From: Polynucleobacter sp. UBA2650
GTDB taxonomy: Bacteria > Pseudomonadota > Gammaproteobacteria > Burkholderiales > Burkholderiaceae
DNA: 11,745 bases
Direction of reading: 5' to 3'
Assembly: GCA_002359975.1 (NCBI GenBank)
Contig: DENG01000064.1
Span: 4,299 to 16,043, forward strand
Part shown: in pieces, positions 1 to 8,891 of the stretch
Layout of the letters: each line of letters opens with the position of its first letter
Position numbering within the stretch: the stretch's first letter is position 1
Made by a program: the position numbers and the translations under genes
The notes under the pieces: model-generated
Databases searched by the model: none
Seen by the model: the letters and a program-made list of their open reading frames with translations, nothing else
What the model was told of the DNA's origin: nothing

Positions 1-90
1 ACGGACGCCAGCCGATGGACGCTCTGAGCCATAGATCAAGATGATCAGACCAAAAACAATCGGGATCCAAATGGCGTAAGAAAGAATCAT
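1..90 (-). CDS. nuoM: NADH-quinone oxidoreductase subunit M, N-terminal fragment (cut by window edge)
   Basis: Only the first 30 codons are present; the frame stays open to position 1. The ATG at 90-88 begins MILSYAIWIPIVFGL, a hydrophobic first membrane helix followed by a polar stretch (GSERPSAG), which matches the usual start of NuoM. NuoM is one of the three Mrp-antiporter-like subunits (L, M, N) that move protons in the membrane arm of complex I. Its start lies 14 bp after the nuoL stop, so it belongs to the same operon. The upstream sequence has only a weak ribosome site (an AAAG), consistent with coupled translation from nuoL. The identity rests on 30 residues plus gene order; the rest of the gene cannot be judged here. 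Confidence 0.93.
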   Translation of the reverse strand, partial: MILSYAIWIPIVFGLIILIYGSERPSAGVR

Positions 91-104
91 GGTGAAGGCT
101 TTAC

Positions 105-2132
105 TTAATAAGCGATATAAATGTGGGTATACAAAATCCAGGCTAACAAGCTAACTAAGCCCAATATCATGGCAAAGGCGTAGTGATATAAATAACCCGA
201 TTGCAATTGCCGAATCACGCCCGAGAACTTACCAACTAAATGTGCACTACCGTTAACCACCCAACCATCAATGACCCGTTGATCACCCTGCTTCCATAAA
301 CCACCACCGATCAAGAGTGCGCCCTTGGCAAATATCCATTGATTAAGATCATCTAAGTAGTACTTGTTATCCAAAATTTTCTTAAGAGGAGCAAAGACTT
401 TGGCAATCTTCTCGGGGAGTAAAGGAACCCATAAATAACAGATAGCAGCCACAAGCACTCCGAGCGCCAAGAGTAAAAATACGGGGGTCGTAAATCCATG
501 CAAGGCCATCGCCACTGGTCCATGAAAATGGGATGCCAGGGTCGCCATCGCCGGATGCTTTACCGCATCCACAAAAATTGCATCCCCAAAGAACTTACCA
601 AAGAGCATAGGATCAATGGTGTAGTAACCAATAATGACCGATGGGATCGCTAATGCGATGAGAGGTAGAGTAACTACCCAAGGAGACTCATGAGGTTTCT
701 GTCCCGGTGCAAGCCCATGGTGTTCATCATGGCCATGGTTATGGTCATCGTGACCAAATCGCTCTTTGCCATGAAACACATAGAAGTACAAGCGGAAGGA
801 GTACAAAGCGGTCACAAAGACACTCAGCATGACCGCAAAGTAAGCAAAGCCTGAGCCAGGAATAGTACTAGCGGCGACCGCTTCAATAATCGAGTCTTTA
901 GAGTAAAAACCGGAGAAGAATGGTGTACCAATCAGTGCTAACGATCCTAATAGCATCATCAAGCAGCTAATCGGCATATGCTTCCATAAACCGCCCATCT
1001 TACGCATATCTTGCTCATGATGCATGCCAATAATGACGCTACCAGCACCTAAGAACAATAAGGCTTTAAAGAATGCATGGGTCATTAAATGGAATATGGC
1101 GATTGGATAAGCAGATACTCCGAGAGCAACGGTCATATAACCTAATTGTGAGAGTGTGGAATATGCCACCACCCTCTTAATATCGGTCTGCACGATTCCT
1201 AAAAAGCCCATAAAGAGTGCAGTAATCGAGCCGATGACCAAAATGAAACTCAAGGCAACATCCGATAGCTCAAAGAGAGGTGACATTCTGCTAACCATAA
1301 AGATGCCAGCGGTCACCATGGTCGCAGCATGAATCAATGCAGAGATCGGGGTTGGGCCTTCCATGGAATCTGGTAACCACACATGGAGCGGGAACTGGGC
1401 TGACTTGCCCATTGCACCAATAAATAAACAGATACAGGCAACTGTTATCAAGTTCCAGCTCGTACCTGGCACTGTTTGAGCAGCCATCACAGTATTTTGG
1501 GCAAAGATATCGGCATAGTTCATAGAGCCAGTAGCGGCCAATAACAAACCAATCCCTAATATGAAGCCAAAGTCACCAACCCGGTTCACCAAGAAAGCTT
1601 TCATATTGGCAAAGATCGCAGTGGGTCGGTCGTAATAAAAACCAATCAAGAGGTAAGAGACTACGCCTACCGCTTCCCAGCCGAAGAACAGCTGCAACAT
1701 ATTGTTGCTCATCACCAGCATCAGCATGGCAAAGGTGAACAGGGAAATATAAGCAAAGAAGCGGTTATAGCCCTCCTCGCCTTTCATATAGCCGATGGTG
1801 TAGATATGCACCATAAGAGATACAAAGGTCACGACAACCATCATCACAGCCGTTAGAGGATCGATTAAGAACCCAATATCAAAACTGAGCTCGCCTAATT
1901 TCATCCAGGTATAAACGCTACCATCAAAATAGTAGCCATTATTTACTTCAACCAAGACCCAGCACGAAAGTATTAAGGAAATTGCAACGCCTAATATGGT
2001 TAAGGACTGGGTTGCAATCTGTCCAATTCGATTACCTAAGAATCGAGTTCCTAATAAACCAGCCATGGCAGAACCGACCAGTGGGGCTAGCGGTATTGCG
2101 CAGAGATGGGCTGTAGTTAAGGAGGATGCCAT
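105..2132 (-). CDS. nuoL: NADH-quinone oxidoreductase subunit L (proton-translocating membrane subunit)
   Basis: A protein of 675 residues, somewhat longer than E. coli NuoL (613). NuoL is the distal antiporter-like subunit of complex I; its C-terminal lateral helix braces the membrane arm. The family core is clear: the FFGWEAVGVVSYLLIGF segment carries the essential TM5 glutamate (Glu153), Lys243 lies in GKSAQFPLHVWLPDSMEGPT, His/Lys residues follow in HLMTHAFFKALLFL (Lys356), and the TM12 lysine is in GFYSKDSI (Lys412). These correspond by alignment from memory to E. coli Glu144, Lys229, Lys342 and Lys399. A histidine-rich loop lies at residues 461-481. The ATG start is 5 bp after the nuoK stop, and an AAAGG at 2142-2146 inside the nuoK end, 9 bases upstream, serves as ribosome site. 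The gene ends in TAA, 14 bp before nuoM. It is intact. Confidence 0.98.
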   Translation of the reverse strand: MASSLTTAHLCAIPLAPLVGSAMAGLLGTRFLGNRIGQIATQSLTILGVAISLILSCWVLVEVNNGYYFDGSVYTWMKLGELSFDIGFLIDPLTAVMMVVVTFVSLMVHIYTIGYMKGEEGYNRFFAYISLFTFAMLMLVMSNNMLQLFFGWEAVGVVSYLLIGFYYDRPTAIFANMKAFLVNRVGDFGFILGIGLLLAATGSMNYADIFAQNTVMAAQTVPGTSWNLITVACICLFIGAMGKSAQFPLHVWLPDSMEGPTPISALIHAATMVTAGIFMVSRMSPLFELSDVALSFILVIGSITALFMGFLGIVQTDIKRVVAYSTLSQLGYMTVALGVSAYPIAIFHLMTHAFFKALLFLGAGSVIIGMHHEQDMRKMGGLWKHMPISCLMMLLGSLALIGTPFFSGFYSKDSIIEAVAASTIPGSGFAYFAVMLSVFVTALYSFRLYFYVFHGKERFGHDDHNHGHDEHHGLAPGQKPHESPWVVTLPLIALAIPSVIIGYYTIDPMLFGKFFGDAIFVDAVKHPAMATLASHFHGPVAMALHGFTTPVFLLLALGVLVAAICYLWVPLLPEKIAKVFAPLKKILDNKYYLDDLNQWIFAKGALLIGGGLWKQGDQRVIDGWVVNGSAHLVGKFSGVIRQLQSGYLYHYAFAMILGLVSLLAWILYTHIYIAY

Positions 2133-2137
2133 ACGGA

Positions 2138-2446
2138 TTAGCCTTTGAGATGATCCAAGTCTTCGGCATTAATGGTGTCCACTTTACGAAACAGAACCAC
2201 CAGGATTGCTAAACCAATTGCGGCTTCTGCAGCAGCGACGGTCAAAATGAAGAATACAAACACTTGTCCTGCCATATCGCCCAAATAATGGGAGAAAGCT
2301 ACAAAGTTCATATTGACGGCCAATAGCATTAGCTCAATAGCCATCAACAAAATAATCACATTACGACGATTTAAAAAGATACCAACTACGCTAATTGCAA
2401 AGAGGATGGCACCAAGGACAAGATAGTGGGCAAGCGTGATGGTCAT
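2138..2446 (-). CDS. nuoK: NADH-quinone oxidoreductase subunit K
   Basis: A protein of 102 residues, the usual family length, with three predicted membrane helices (about 8-25, 29-52 and 61-86). NuoK is related to MrpC and sits in the membrane arm of complex I between NuoJ and NuoN. The two membrane-embedded glutamates that are important for proton pumping are present: Glu38 in [13 protein letters not shown] and Glu74 in [12 protein letters not shown], equivalent to E. coli Glu36 and Glu72. The start codon overlaps the nuoJ stop in an ATGA (2443-2446). With only a weak GAGAG upstream, translation is probably coupled to nuoJ by termination-reinitiation. The TAA stop lies 5 bp before nuoL. Confidence 0.98.
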   Translation of the reverse strand: MTITLAHYLVLGAILFAISVVGIFLNRRNVIILLMAIELMLLAVNMNFVAFSHYLGDMAGQVFVFFILTVAAAEAAIGLAILVVLFRKVDTINAEDLDHLKG

Positions 2447-3108
2447 GATTTACTCTCAGTCTCAGACGATTTAGACTTTCGATCCTGCTTAGCCTCATTA
2501 CTCGAATCCATGGATACAATCCGCATCCGATCTTTTGCCTTAACGGCCACCTGCTCCGCAATGTTTTGTCCCTTAACGTCCTTGCGCTTACGCAAGGTCA
2601 ATGCCACCGCAGCAATAATCGCCACCAAGAGAATGATTCCGGCGATTTCAAAGGCGTACAGATAGTCTGTAAACATTAGATATCCCAAGGCCTGGGTATT
2701 GTTAGCAGAGACCACTTCTGGCAGGATATTGACTGGCGAACTGGTACCAATAAATCCGCGGATTAGAACAATCGATAACTCCAAGATGATGACCACCCCA
2801 ATGAGCATTGCTAAGGGGAGGTATTTCTTGAAATCACGGCGTAGATGGGCTAAATCAAGATCGAGCATCATCACCACAAACAAAAATAGCACCATCACGG
2901 CACCCACGTAAACCAAGATCAGAATTAAGCTAAGAAACTCAGCCTTAAGAAGCATCCAAATACCTGATGCGCTAAAGAAGGCCAAGACCAGGAATAAGGC
3001 AGCATGTACTGGGTTTGAGACGGTCACTACGCGCAATGCAGAAATAACTAACAGGCCAGCAAAGGCGTAGAAGAACACTGCGAAGAGAGTGGATGGATCA
3101 AAGTTCAT
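2443..3108 (-). CDS. nuoJ: NADH-quinone oxidoreductase subunit J
   Basis: A protein of 221 residues with five predicted membrane helices (about 6-28, 33-53, 57-81, 94-117 and 147-172). NuoJ (mitochondrial ND6) lies at the junction of the quinone-reducing and pumping parts of complex I. The conserved third helix, [21 protein letters not shown], is present, including the YVGAVMVLF segment where a pi-bulge is known to form in this family. After the last helix comes a basic, cytoplasm-like tail (from about residue 173), with a terminal stretch from about 200 to 221 very rich in Lys, Ser, Glu and Asp; E. coli NuoJ (184 residues) has no comparable extension. The ATG follows the nuoI stop by 7 bp, yet no Shine-Dalgarno sequence is visible upstream, so coupling to nuoI is inferred. 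The TGA stop overlaps the nuoK start by 4 bp. Confidence 0.97.
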   Translation of the reverse strand: MNFDPSTLFAVFFYAFAGLLVISALRVVTVSNPVHAALFLVLAFFSASGIWMLLKAEFLSLILILVYVGAVMVLFLFVVMMLDLDLAHLRRDFKKYLPLAMLIGVVIILELSIVLIRGFIGTSSPVNILPEVVSANNTQALGYLMFTDYLYAFEIAGIILLVAIIAAVALTLRKRKDVKGQNIAEQVAVKAKDRMRIVSMDSSNEAKQDRKSKSSETESKS

Positions 3109-3115
3109 AAATCAA

Positions 3116-3607
3116 TTATCGATATGGTGCGTCGGCCTCACGGTTTGCTGCAATTTGCTTTTCATACTCGTCGCCAACCGCCAGCAACATCTCTTTCGTG
3201 AAATACAAATCGCCCCGCTTATCACCAAAGTATTCAAAGATATTCGTTTCGACAATCGCATCGACTGGGCAAGCCTCTTCGCAAAATCCACAGAAGATGC
3301 ACTTGGTTAAATCGATGTCATAGCGCGTGGTTCTACGAGTACCATCCTCTCGTTGATCCGACTCGATTGAAATAGCTAAAGCAGGACACACCGCTTCGCA
3401 TAGTTTGCAAGCAATGCAACGCTCTTCCCCATTCGGATAGCGACGTAAGGCATGTAAACCCCTAAAACGTGGCGACAAGGGTGTCTTCTCTTCAGGGTAC
3501 TGAACAGTAATCTTTGGCTTAAACAAATAACGGCCTGTGATAGACATACCAGTGAGCACGTCTTTTAGCATCAAGCTATCTAAGAACTGGGAGATTCGTT
3601 TAAACAT
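3116..3607 (-). CDS. nuoI: NADH-quinone oxidoreductase subunit I (2x[4Fe-4S] ferredoxin arm)
   Basis: A protein of 163 residues, the normal length for alphaproteobacterial, betaproteobacterial and mitochondrial-type (TYKY) NuoI. Two classical C-x2-C-x2-C-x3-C-P motifs are present: Cys64, 67, 70, 74 ([12 protein letters not shown]) and Cys103, 106, 109, 113 ([12 protein letters not shown]). They bind clusters N6a and N6b, which carry electrons from NuoG towards N2 in NuoB. The N-terminal 30 residues would form the amphipathic segment that lies on the membrane against NuoH. The ATG is 6 bp after the nuoH stop; a TGGAG (rc of 3618-3622), lying over the last nuoH codons, sits 10 bases upstream. 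All eight cluster ligands are intact. Confidence 0.98.
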   Translation of the reverse strand: MFKRISQFLDSLMLKDVLTGMSITGRYLFKPKITVQYPEEKTPLSPRFRGLHALRRYPNGEERCIACKLCEAVCPALAISIESDQREDGTRRTTRYDIDLTKCIFCGFCEEACPVDAIVETNIFEYFGDKRGDLYFTKEMLLAVGDEYEKQIAANREADAPYR

Positions 3608-3613
3608 AATCGC

Positions 3614-4687
3614 TTAGCTCCAGATATTCCATGGGGACAAAATCCAAGCTCCAACCACAAGGACCCAAAATACCGTTAAGGGGATAAAGACCTTCCAACC
3701 CAGACGCATAATTTGGTCATAGCGGTAACGTGGCAAAGTCGCCCGTAACCAAATAAAGCAAGAAAGCAAGAAGAAGGTCTTGGCAAATAACCAGAAGAAG
3801 CCTGGGATATCGCGTAAGACCGGTACATCAAGAATCGGTAACCAACCGCCTAAGAACATGGTTGATGCTAAAGCCGCAATCAAGATCATATTGGCGTATT
3901 CAGCGAGGAAGAACAATGCAAATGCCATACCCGAGTACTCGACCATATGGCCCGCAACAATCTCCGACTCCCCTTCCACAACATCAAATGGATGTCGATT
4001 GGTTTCAGCAACACCTGATATGAAGTAAATCACGAACATTGGCAAAAGCGGTAACCAGTTCCAAGAAAGGAAATTGAGTCCTATGCTGGCGAAGTAACCG
4101 ACCTCTTGCGAATGAACGATATTGCTCAAATTAAGAGAGCCTGCAACCATTAATACAGATACCAGTGCAAAGCCCATAGCAATCTCATACGAGATCATTT
4201 GTGCCGATGCGCGCATTGCACCCAAGAAAGGATACTTCGAGTTTGATGCCCAGCCCGCTAAGATCACGCCATAAACACCCACCGAGGTAATTGCCATGAT
4301 GTAGAGCAAACCAGCATTCACATCTGCTAGAACAAGTTCCGCCTGAAATGGCATTACTGCCCAAGCAGCAAACGCAGGGGTGAGCACCATCAAGGGTGCA
4401 ATGATGTATAAAGCATGACTTGCACGGGCCGGAGAAATAATCTCCTTCATCAATAGCTTTAGGGCATCCGCAATTGGTTGCAATAAACCCAAGGGGCCAA
4501 CGCGATTAGGGCCTAAACGAATATGCATCCAGCCAATTAGCTTGCGCTCCCACAAGGTGAGGTATGCAACCGCAGCAAACATCGGCAGAACAATCACCAC
4601 GATCTTAACCAAGGTCCACACCAATGGCCATGTGGGACCAAAGAGCTCTGCGCCTTGGGTCGTGATGGTATTTAAAAGATCTGTCAT
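3614..4687 (-). CDS. nuoH: NADH-quinone oxidoreductase subunit H (quinone-chamber membrane subunit)
   Basis: A protein of 357 residues with about eight to nine membrane helices. NuoH (ND1) anchors the peripheral arm and forms most of the ubiquinone access tunnel and the first part of the proton path. Diagnostic loops are present: [19 protein letters not shown] at about 47-65, [12 protein letters not shown] at 71-82, and AETNRHPFD (227-235) followed by EGESE (238-242), the acidic loop at the quinone chamber. The ATG start follows the nuoG stop by 8 bp with only a weak AAAGA upstream. The TAA stop lies 6 bp before nuoI, and the last codons of nuoH also contain the nuoI ribosome site. No truncation or missing motif was seen. 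Confidence 0.98.
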   Translation of the reverse strand: MTDLLNTITTQGAELFGPTWPLVWTLVKIVVIVLPMFAAVAYLTLWERKLIGWMHIRLGPNRVGPLGLLQPIADALKLLMKEIISPARASHALYIIAPLMVLTPAFAAWAVMPFQAELVLADVNAGLLYIMAITSVGVYGVILAGWASNSKYPFLGAMRASAQMISYEIAMGFALVSVLMVAGSLNLSNIVHSQEVGYFASIGLNFLSWNWLPLLPMFVIYFISGVAETNRHPFDVVEGESEIVAGHMVEYSGMAFALFFLAEYANMILIAALASTMFLGGWLPILDVPVLRDIPGFFWLFAKTFFLLSCFIWLRATLPRYRYDQIMRLGWKVFIPLTVFWVLVVGAWILSPWNIWS

Positions 4688-4695
4688 GATTATCT

Positions 4696-7068
4696 TTAAG
4701 CAGTAACCGCCACTTTGGTAACGGATACTTCCCCAAACATGGGACCTAATTGACAGCTGAGCTCCGTTGCAACGGAGATACGCACCACGCCATTTGCCAA
4801 ACCAGGCATTAAGGCCACAGAAGCCTCGATCGTTTGACCTGCTTGGCTTACAGTAACCAAATCTCCCTCATTTAAGCCCAATTGACTCAACAAAGCCTCA
4901 CCCAGGCCAACTTGTCTGGCTGACTTTGCATCACGTGTGAGCTGTAAAGATGGTGCACGACGTACGATCGCATCAGAGGTATAAATTGCTTGATCCGCAA
5001 TCCTCTGGATCGATCCTGATAGAGGGGTCTTGTTAATAACCTGCGCGTTTGCTGTAAAGCCGTTATCAAGGGCCTCTGCAAGCGGTTTTGTAAGAGCATC
5101 CGCATAAACCTCTTCGGGTAGGTTATACAAGAAGCCTTCTAATTTAAGAAGACTACCAATTGCTCGCAATACTTTCCAAGCAGGTCTAGCATCGGCTAGA
5201 GGGCGAACTGCAGGCTGAATGGTTTGTGCCTGCCCTGCGAGATTTACAAAACTGCCCACGGTCTCGGTATAGGGCGTAATCGGCAAAATGACATCAGCTA
5301 ACTCAAGCAGATCAGGGCTTGTATACGCACTCATCGCAATCACTGTATCGGCCTTAGAGAGTGCCGCACGGGTTTGCTGAGGATTAGGTAAATCCATCAA
5401 GGGTTCAATATTCATCAAAACGTAGGCACGCGCATTGCTGTGCAAGATACTTTCTACGCTACCGTGACTGCCTTGAGTGGCGCCGACTACCTGAGCACCA
5501 ACAGCATTACCACCCTCGCTTAAGAATCCTAATCGGGCACCTGTATGCGTGGCAATAAACTCTGCCAAGACATGTAGATCAGAGGCATTGGGATGAGCGA
5601 TTGCCATAGACCCCAAGAAAATGGCTTGTGCTTCAGGGCTCTCCCCTTTAGAACCAGCAAGCAGCTGATCGGCAATCACTTGAGCCTCGGCTGATATTGC
5701 GCTAGTTGGTGCTCCAGTTGGCAATGCTAATGATTTAGCTTTAGCAACCGCACTCGCAATTTCGGTCAACTGATTGATCCACTGACTGGGAGTGCTATGA
5801 AGATGAGTGGTAATCGGTATTAACCAATCATTACCCCCTGCGTCTAATCGATACACCTGTAAACCGCGCTTGGTTGCGGTTCGTATGCGTGCAGCCAGCA
5901 ATGGCTGATCTTTACGCAAATGACTACCAATCACCAAAACACGCTTAAGCTGATTAATCTCGGCAATTGGCAACCCCAGCCAAGCTCCGTGAGCGGCGCC
6001 GCGCGTATCAATCTGACGCAAGCGGGTCTCCACTTGATCAGCCCCAAGGCCGCGCATCACCTTTTGCAAGAGATATAGTTCTTCTACGCTTGAGATTGGA
6101 TGGGCCAATGCTGCCAAGGCCTTAGCGCCATGCTGCTCCTGAATATCTCCCAAGGAATGCACTACATAATCCAGTGCAGATTGCCAATCGGTTTCTAGCC
6201 ATTGACCATTCTGCTTGACCATCGGCGTGGTTAGGCGATCATTACTATTTAGACCTTCGTAGGCAAACCGATCACGATCGCTAATCCAGCATTCATTAAT
6301 ATCTTCATTCTCGAGAGCGACTACGCGCATAACTCGATTAGCCTTGGTTTGCACGGTAGTGTTAGCGCCCAATGAATCGTGTGGACTCAGCGAGCGTTTA
6401 CGCACCAACTCCCAGGTACGAGCGGCATAGCGGAATGGTTTGCTTGTTAATGCGCCTACTGGGCAAATGTCAATCATGTTGCCGGATAGCTCAGAGTCAA
6501 CGGTCTGACCAACAAAGGTGGTGATCTCAGAATGCTCACCACGATTAATCATGCCTAGTTCCATCACTCCAGCCACTTCCTGACCAAAGCGAACGCACCG
6601 CGTGCAATGAATACAGCGCGACATCTCTTCCATCGAAATCAATGGACCCACGTTCTTGTGGAAAACGACCCGCTTCTCTTCTTTATAGCGAGAGCTTGAC
6701 TTGCCATAACCCACTGCAAGATCTTGTAACTGACACTCACCACCCTGATCACAAATCGGGCAATCCAAAGGATGGTTAATGAGCAAGAACTCCATAACTG
6801 ATTTTTGTGCTTCGACTGCTTTTGCGGAATGTGTGTAGACCTTCATACCAGCCATCACAGGAGTGGCACAGGCTGGGAGTGCTTTAGGTGCTTTCTCTAC
6901 TTCGACCAAGCACATCCTACAATTGGCAGCGATCGATAATTTCTTGTGATAGCAAAAATGGGGGACATAGGTACCTAATTTATTGGTGGCATGCATCACC
7001 ATCGAACCCTGAGGAACCTCAACGGGCTTTCCATCAACGTGGATCTCAATCATATTGATCGCACTCAT
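4696..7068 (-). CDS. nuoG: NADH-quinone oxidoreductase subunit G (75-kDa-type Fe-S subunit)
   Basis: A protein of 790 residues, the largest soluble subunit of complex I. The N-terminal [2Fe-2S] ferredoxin domain carries the N1b ligands Cys39, 50, 53 and 67. Next is the His-liganded cluster N5 (His99, Cys103, Cys106, Cys112, in [15 protein letters not shown]), then cluster N4 (Cys152, 155, 158 in CIHCTRC, and Cys202 in DICPVGAL). From about residue 215 the molybdopterin-oxidoreductase-like domain begins; it is not expected to bind molybdenum in this family. The C-x2-C-x3-C triplet for the extra cluster N7 of E. coli NuoG is absent; the stretch reads [12 protein letters not shown]. The first ATG is preferred because AAAGG (rc of 7080-7084) lies 11 bases upstream, 3 bp after the nuoF stop; an in-frame Met6 is a less likely start. 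The C-terminal half looks less conserved, as is usual. Confidence 0.98.
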   Translation of the reverse strand: MSAINMIEIHVDGKPVEVPQGSMVMHATNKLGTYVPHFCYHKKLSIAANCRMCLVEVEKAPKALPACATPVMAGMKVYTHSAKAVEAQKSVMEFLLINHPLDCPICDQGGECQLQDLAVGYGKSSSRYKEEKRVVFHKNVGPLISMEEMSRCIHCTRCVRFGQEVAGVMELGMINRGEHSEITTFVGQTVDSELSGNMIDICPVGALTSKPFRYAARTWELVRKRSLSPHDSLGANTTVQTKANRVMRVVALENEDINECWISDRDRFAYEGLNSNDRLTTPMVKQNGQWLETDWQSALDYVVHSLGDIQEQHGAKALAALAHPISSVEELYLLQKVMRGLGADQVETRLRQIDTRGAAHGAWLGLPIAEINQLKRVLVIGSHLRKDQPLLAARIRTATKRGLQVYRLDAGGNDWLIPITTHLHSTPSQWINQLTEIASAVAKAKSLALPTGAPTSAISAEAQVIADQLLAGSKGESPEAQAIFLGSMAIAHPNASDLHVLAEFIATHTGARLGFLSEGGNAVGAQVVGATQGSHGSVESILHSNARAYVLMNIEPLMDLPNPQQTRAALSKADTVIAMSAYTSPDLLELADVILPITPYTETVGSFVNLAGQAQTIQPAVRPLADARPAWKVLRAIGSLLKLEGFLYNLPEEVYADALTKPLAEALDNGFTANAQVINKTPLSGSIQRIADQAIYTSDAIVRRAPSLQLTRDAKSARQVGLGEALLSQLGLNEGDLVTVSQAGQTIEASVALMPGLANGVVRISVATELSCQLGPMFGEVSVTKVAVTA

Positions 7069-7071
7069 TAC

Positions 7072-8376
7072 TTAGGCTGCCTTTGCATAAGAAGAGACTA
7101 AGCAACGTTTATGCTCGACGTGATACGCAAACTCATCCATGTAATGCTTGAGCATTCCTTGCACTGGCATCGCAGCCGCATCACCCAAGGCACAAATGGT
7201 GCGACCCTGAATATTTCCAGCAACGTCCCTAAGAAGATCTAAATCTTCCGGGCGTCCTTGGCCATGCTCAATACGGTTGACGATACGCCAGAGCCAGCCA
7301 GTACCCTCACGACAAGGTGTGCACTGACCGCACGACTCTTCGTGATAGAAGTAAGAAAGGCGCAGGAGTGAGCGCACCATACAGCGAGTCTCATCCATCA
7401 CAATGACTGCGCCCGAACCCAACATCGATCCAGCCTTGGAGATTGCATCGTAGTCCATGGTGATATCCATCATGATGTTGCTAGGCAGGACCGGTGCGGA
7501 TGAACCGCCTGGAATAACCGCCTTCAACTGCTTACCATTGCGAACGCCGCCTGCGAGCTTTAGTAACTCTGCGAATGGGGTGCCCAATGGAATCTCATAA
7601 TTACCAGGGTAGGTAACATCCCCTGAAACCGAGAATATCTTGGTGCCGCCATTATTGGGTTTACCTAATTTGAGATAAGCCTCAGAACCTATTGCTAACA
7701 GAAAAGGTACTGCTGCAAAGGTTTCGGTGTTATTAATAGTGGTCGGTTTGCCATACAAACCAAAGTTGGCAGGGAATGGTGGCTTAAAGCGTGGCTGACC
7801 CTTTTTACCTTCTAGAGACTCTAGAAGAGCTGTTTCCTCACCGCAGATATAGGCACCAAATCCGGGTACGGCATGCAATTGAAAGTGAAGTTCGCTCCCC
7901 ATAATTGACTGGCCAAGATAGCCAGCAGCGCGTGCTTCCTCTAGAGCTTCTTCAAACCGCTCATACACCTCCCAGATCTCACCATGAATATAGTTATATC
8001 CTGTAGAGATACCCATCGCATAGGCCCCAATGATCATGCCTTCGATCAGGGCATGCGGGTTATAACGCATGATGTCTCGGTCTTTAAATGTGCCGGGCTC
8101 ACCTTCATCGCTATTGCAAACTAAGTATTTCACGCCTTGGTAGTTCTTAGGCATGAAGCTCCACTTTAAGCCGGTTGGGAATCCAGCGCCGCCACGGCCA
8201 CGCAATGATGAGGCTTTTACTTCAGCAATGACTGCTTCGGGGGTAATCTTCTCGCTCAAGATGCGCTTTAATTGCTGATAACCACCACGCGCCTCATAAT
8301 CTTTGAGACGCCAGTTTTGACCATCCAAACCAGCCAGAATTAAGGGCTTGATATGCCGACTGTGCAAACTACTCAT
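7072..8376 (-). CDS. nuoF: NADH-quinone oxidoreductase subunit F (NADH/FMN-binding, 51-kDa type)
   Basis: A protein of 434 residues. NuoF oxidises NADH with FMN and passes electrons to its [4Fe-4S] cluster N3. The glycine-rich nucleotide site [15 protein letters not shown] (58-72) and the FMN-contacting [15 protein letters not shown] (87-101) are intact, as is the [10 protein letters not shown] segment (176-185). The N3 ligands are Cys349, 352 and 355 ([10 protein letters not shown]) with distal Cys395 ([12 protein letters not shown]). The start overlaps the nuoE stop in an ATGA (8373-8376). A strong AAGGGAG (rc of 8384-8390) lies 7 bases upstream, the best ribosome site I saw in the operon, so nuoF probably initiates efficiently in its own right. 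The tail after Cys395 is of normal length and the protein appears complete. Confidence 0.98.
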   Translation of the reverse strand: MSSLHSRHIKPLILAGLDGQNWRLKDYEARGGYQQLKRILSEKITPEAVIAEVKASSLRGRGGAGFPTGLKWSFMPKNYQGVKYLVCNSDEGEPGTFKDRDIMRYNPHALIEGMIIGAYAMGISTGYNYIHGEIWEVYERFEEALEEARAAGYLGQSIMGSELHFQLHAVPGFGAYICGEETALLESLEGKKGQPRFKPPFPANFGLYGKPTTINNTETFAAVPFLLAIGSEAYLKLGKPNNGGTKIFSVSGDVTYPGNYEIPLGTPFAELLKLAGGVRNGKQLKAVIPGGSSAPVLPSNIMMDITMDYDAISKAGSMLGSGAVIVMDETRCMVRSLLRLSYFYHEESCGQCTPCREGTGWLWRIVNRIEHGQGRPEDLDLLRDVAGNIQGRTICALGDAAAMPVQGMLKHYMDEFAYHVEHKRCLVSSYAKAA

Positions 8377-8891
8377 GCCGAGACTCCCTTTTTAGCTTGA
8401 GACTTCAGCTCGTCTAGGAGAGCATCGATCTTGTCGTGACTCATAAAACTGCACATCCGATGATTATTAACGAGTAACACGGGGGAGTCCCCGCATGCGC
8501 CCATGCACTCCCCCTCTTTGAGGGTAAAAGTACCGCAGGAAGTGGTCTCATTAAAGTTAATGCCTAATTTTTTCTTGAGGTAATCGGCTGCTTCTTCGCC
8601 ATGCGAAAGTTGGCATGGCAAATTAGTACAAATTACTAATTTGAACTGACCGATGGGCTTGGTCTCATACATATTATAAAAAGTAGCGACCTCTTCTACC
8701 GCAATGGTCGGCATATCCAGAATGCCGGCAACTTCTGCGATGATGGCCGGGGATACCCAACCATGCTCTTCTTGAGCAGCAATCAGACATGCCATAACGG
8801 CTGATTGTTTTTGCTCAGGCGGATACTTAGCAATATTGCGATCCATCTCTGCGCGAGTTTTGGAGGAGAAGATAGAGTTCATGGCATTCAT
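8373..8891 (-). CDS. nuoE: NADH-quinone oxidoreductase subunit E (24-kDa [2Fe-2S] subunit)
   Basis: A protein of 172 residues, typical for the thioredoxin-like ferredoxin NuoE, which pairs with NuoF at the tip of the peripheral arm. The four ligands of the [2Fe-2S] cluster N1a follow the family pattern C-x4-C and C-x3-C: Cys88 and Cys93 (CTNLPC), Cys129 and Cys133 (CMGAC). The helical N-terminal domain includes the conserved [10 protein letters not shown] motif (66-75). The gene abuts the nuoD stop exactly (TAAATG), so coupled translation is likely; the only upstream match is a GGTGAG 12 bases away. A second in-frame ATG, codon 4, could be the true start, which would shorten the protein by 3 residues. 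The stop overlaps the nuoF start. Confidence 0.98.
   Translation of the reverse strand: MNAMNSIFSSKTRAEMDRNIAKYPPEQKQSAVMACLIAAQEEHGWVSPAIIAEVAGILDMPTIAVEEVATFYNMYETKPIGQFKLVICTNLPCQLSHGEEAADYLKKKLGINFNETTSCGTFTLKEGECMGACGDSPVLLVNNHRMCSFMSHDKIDALLDELKSQAKKGVSA
8384..8390 (-). promoter_or_regulatory. Strong ribosome binding site of nuoF
   Basis: AAGGGAG on the minus strand, 7 bases before the nuoF ATG and inside the nuoE 3' end. It is the longest anti-16S match noticed among the operon's starts, and it stands beside an ATGA stop/start overlap. Confidence 0.65.

Noticed and set aside
2426..2911. Two plus-strand open frames (2426-2665 and 2699-2911) opposite nuoJ/nuoK
   Set aside because: They are antisense to intact membrane-protein genes, and their translations show no recognisable domain. 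They have no operon context on that strand.
7051..7053. Met6 of NuoG as alternative start
   Set aside because: The first ATG has AAAGG at a workable distance directly after nuoF, and the internal ATG has no ribosome site. The difference is only five residues, so it cannot be fully excluded.
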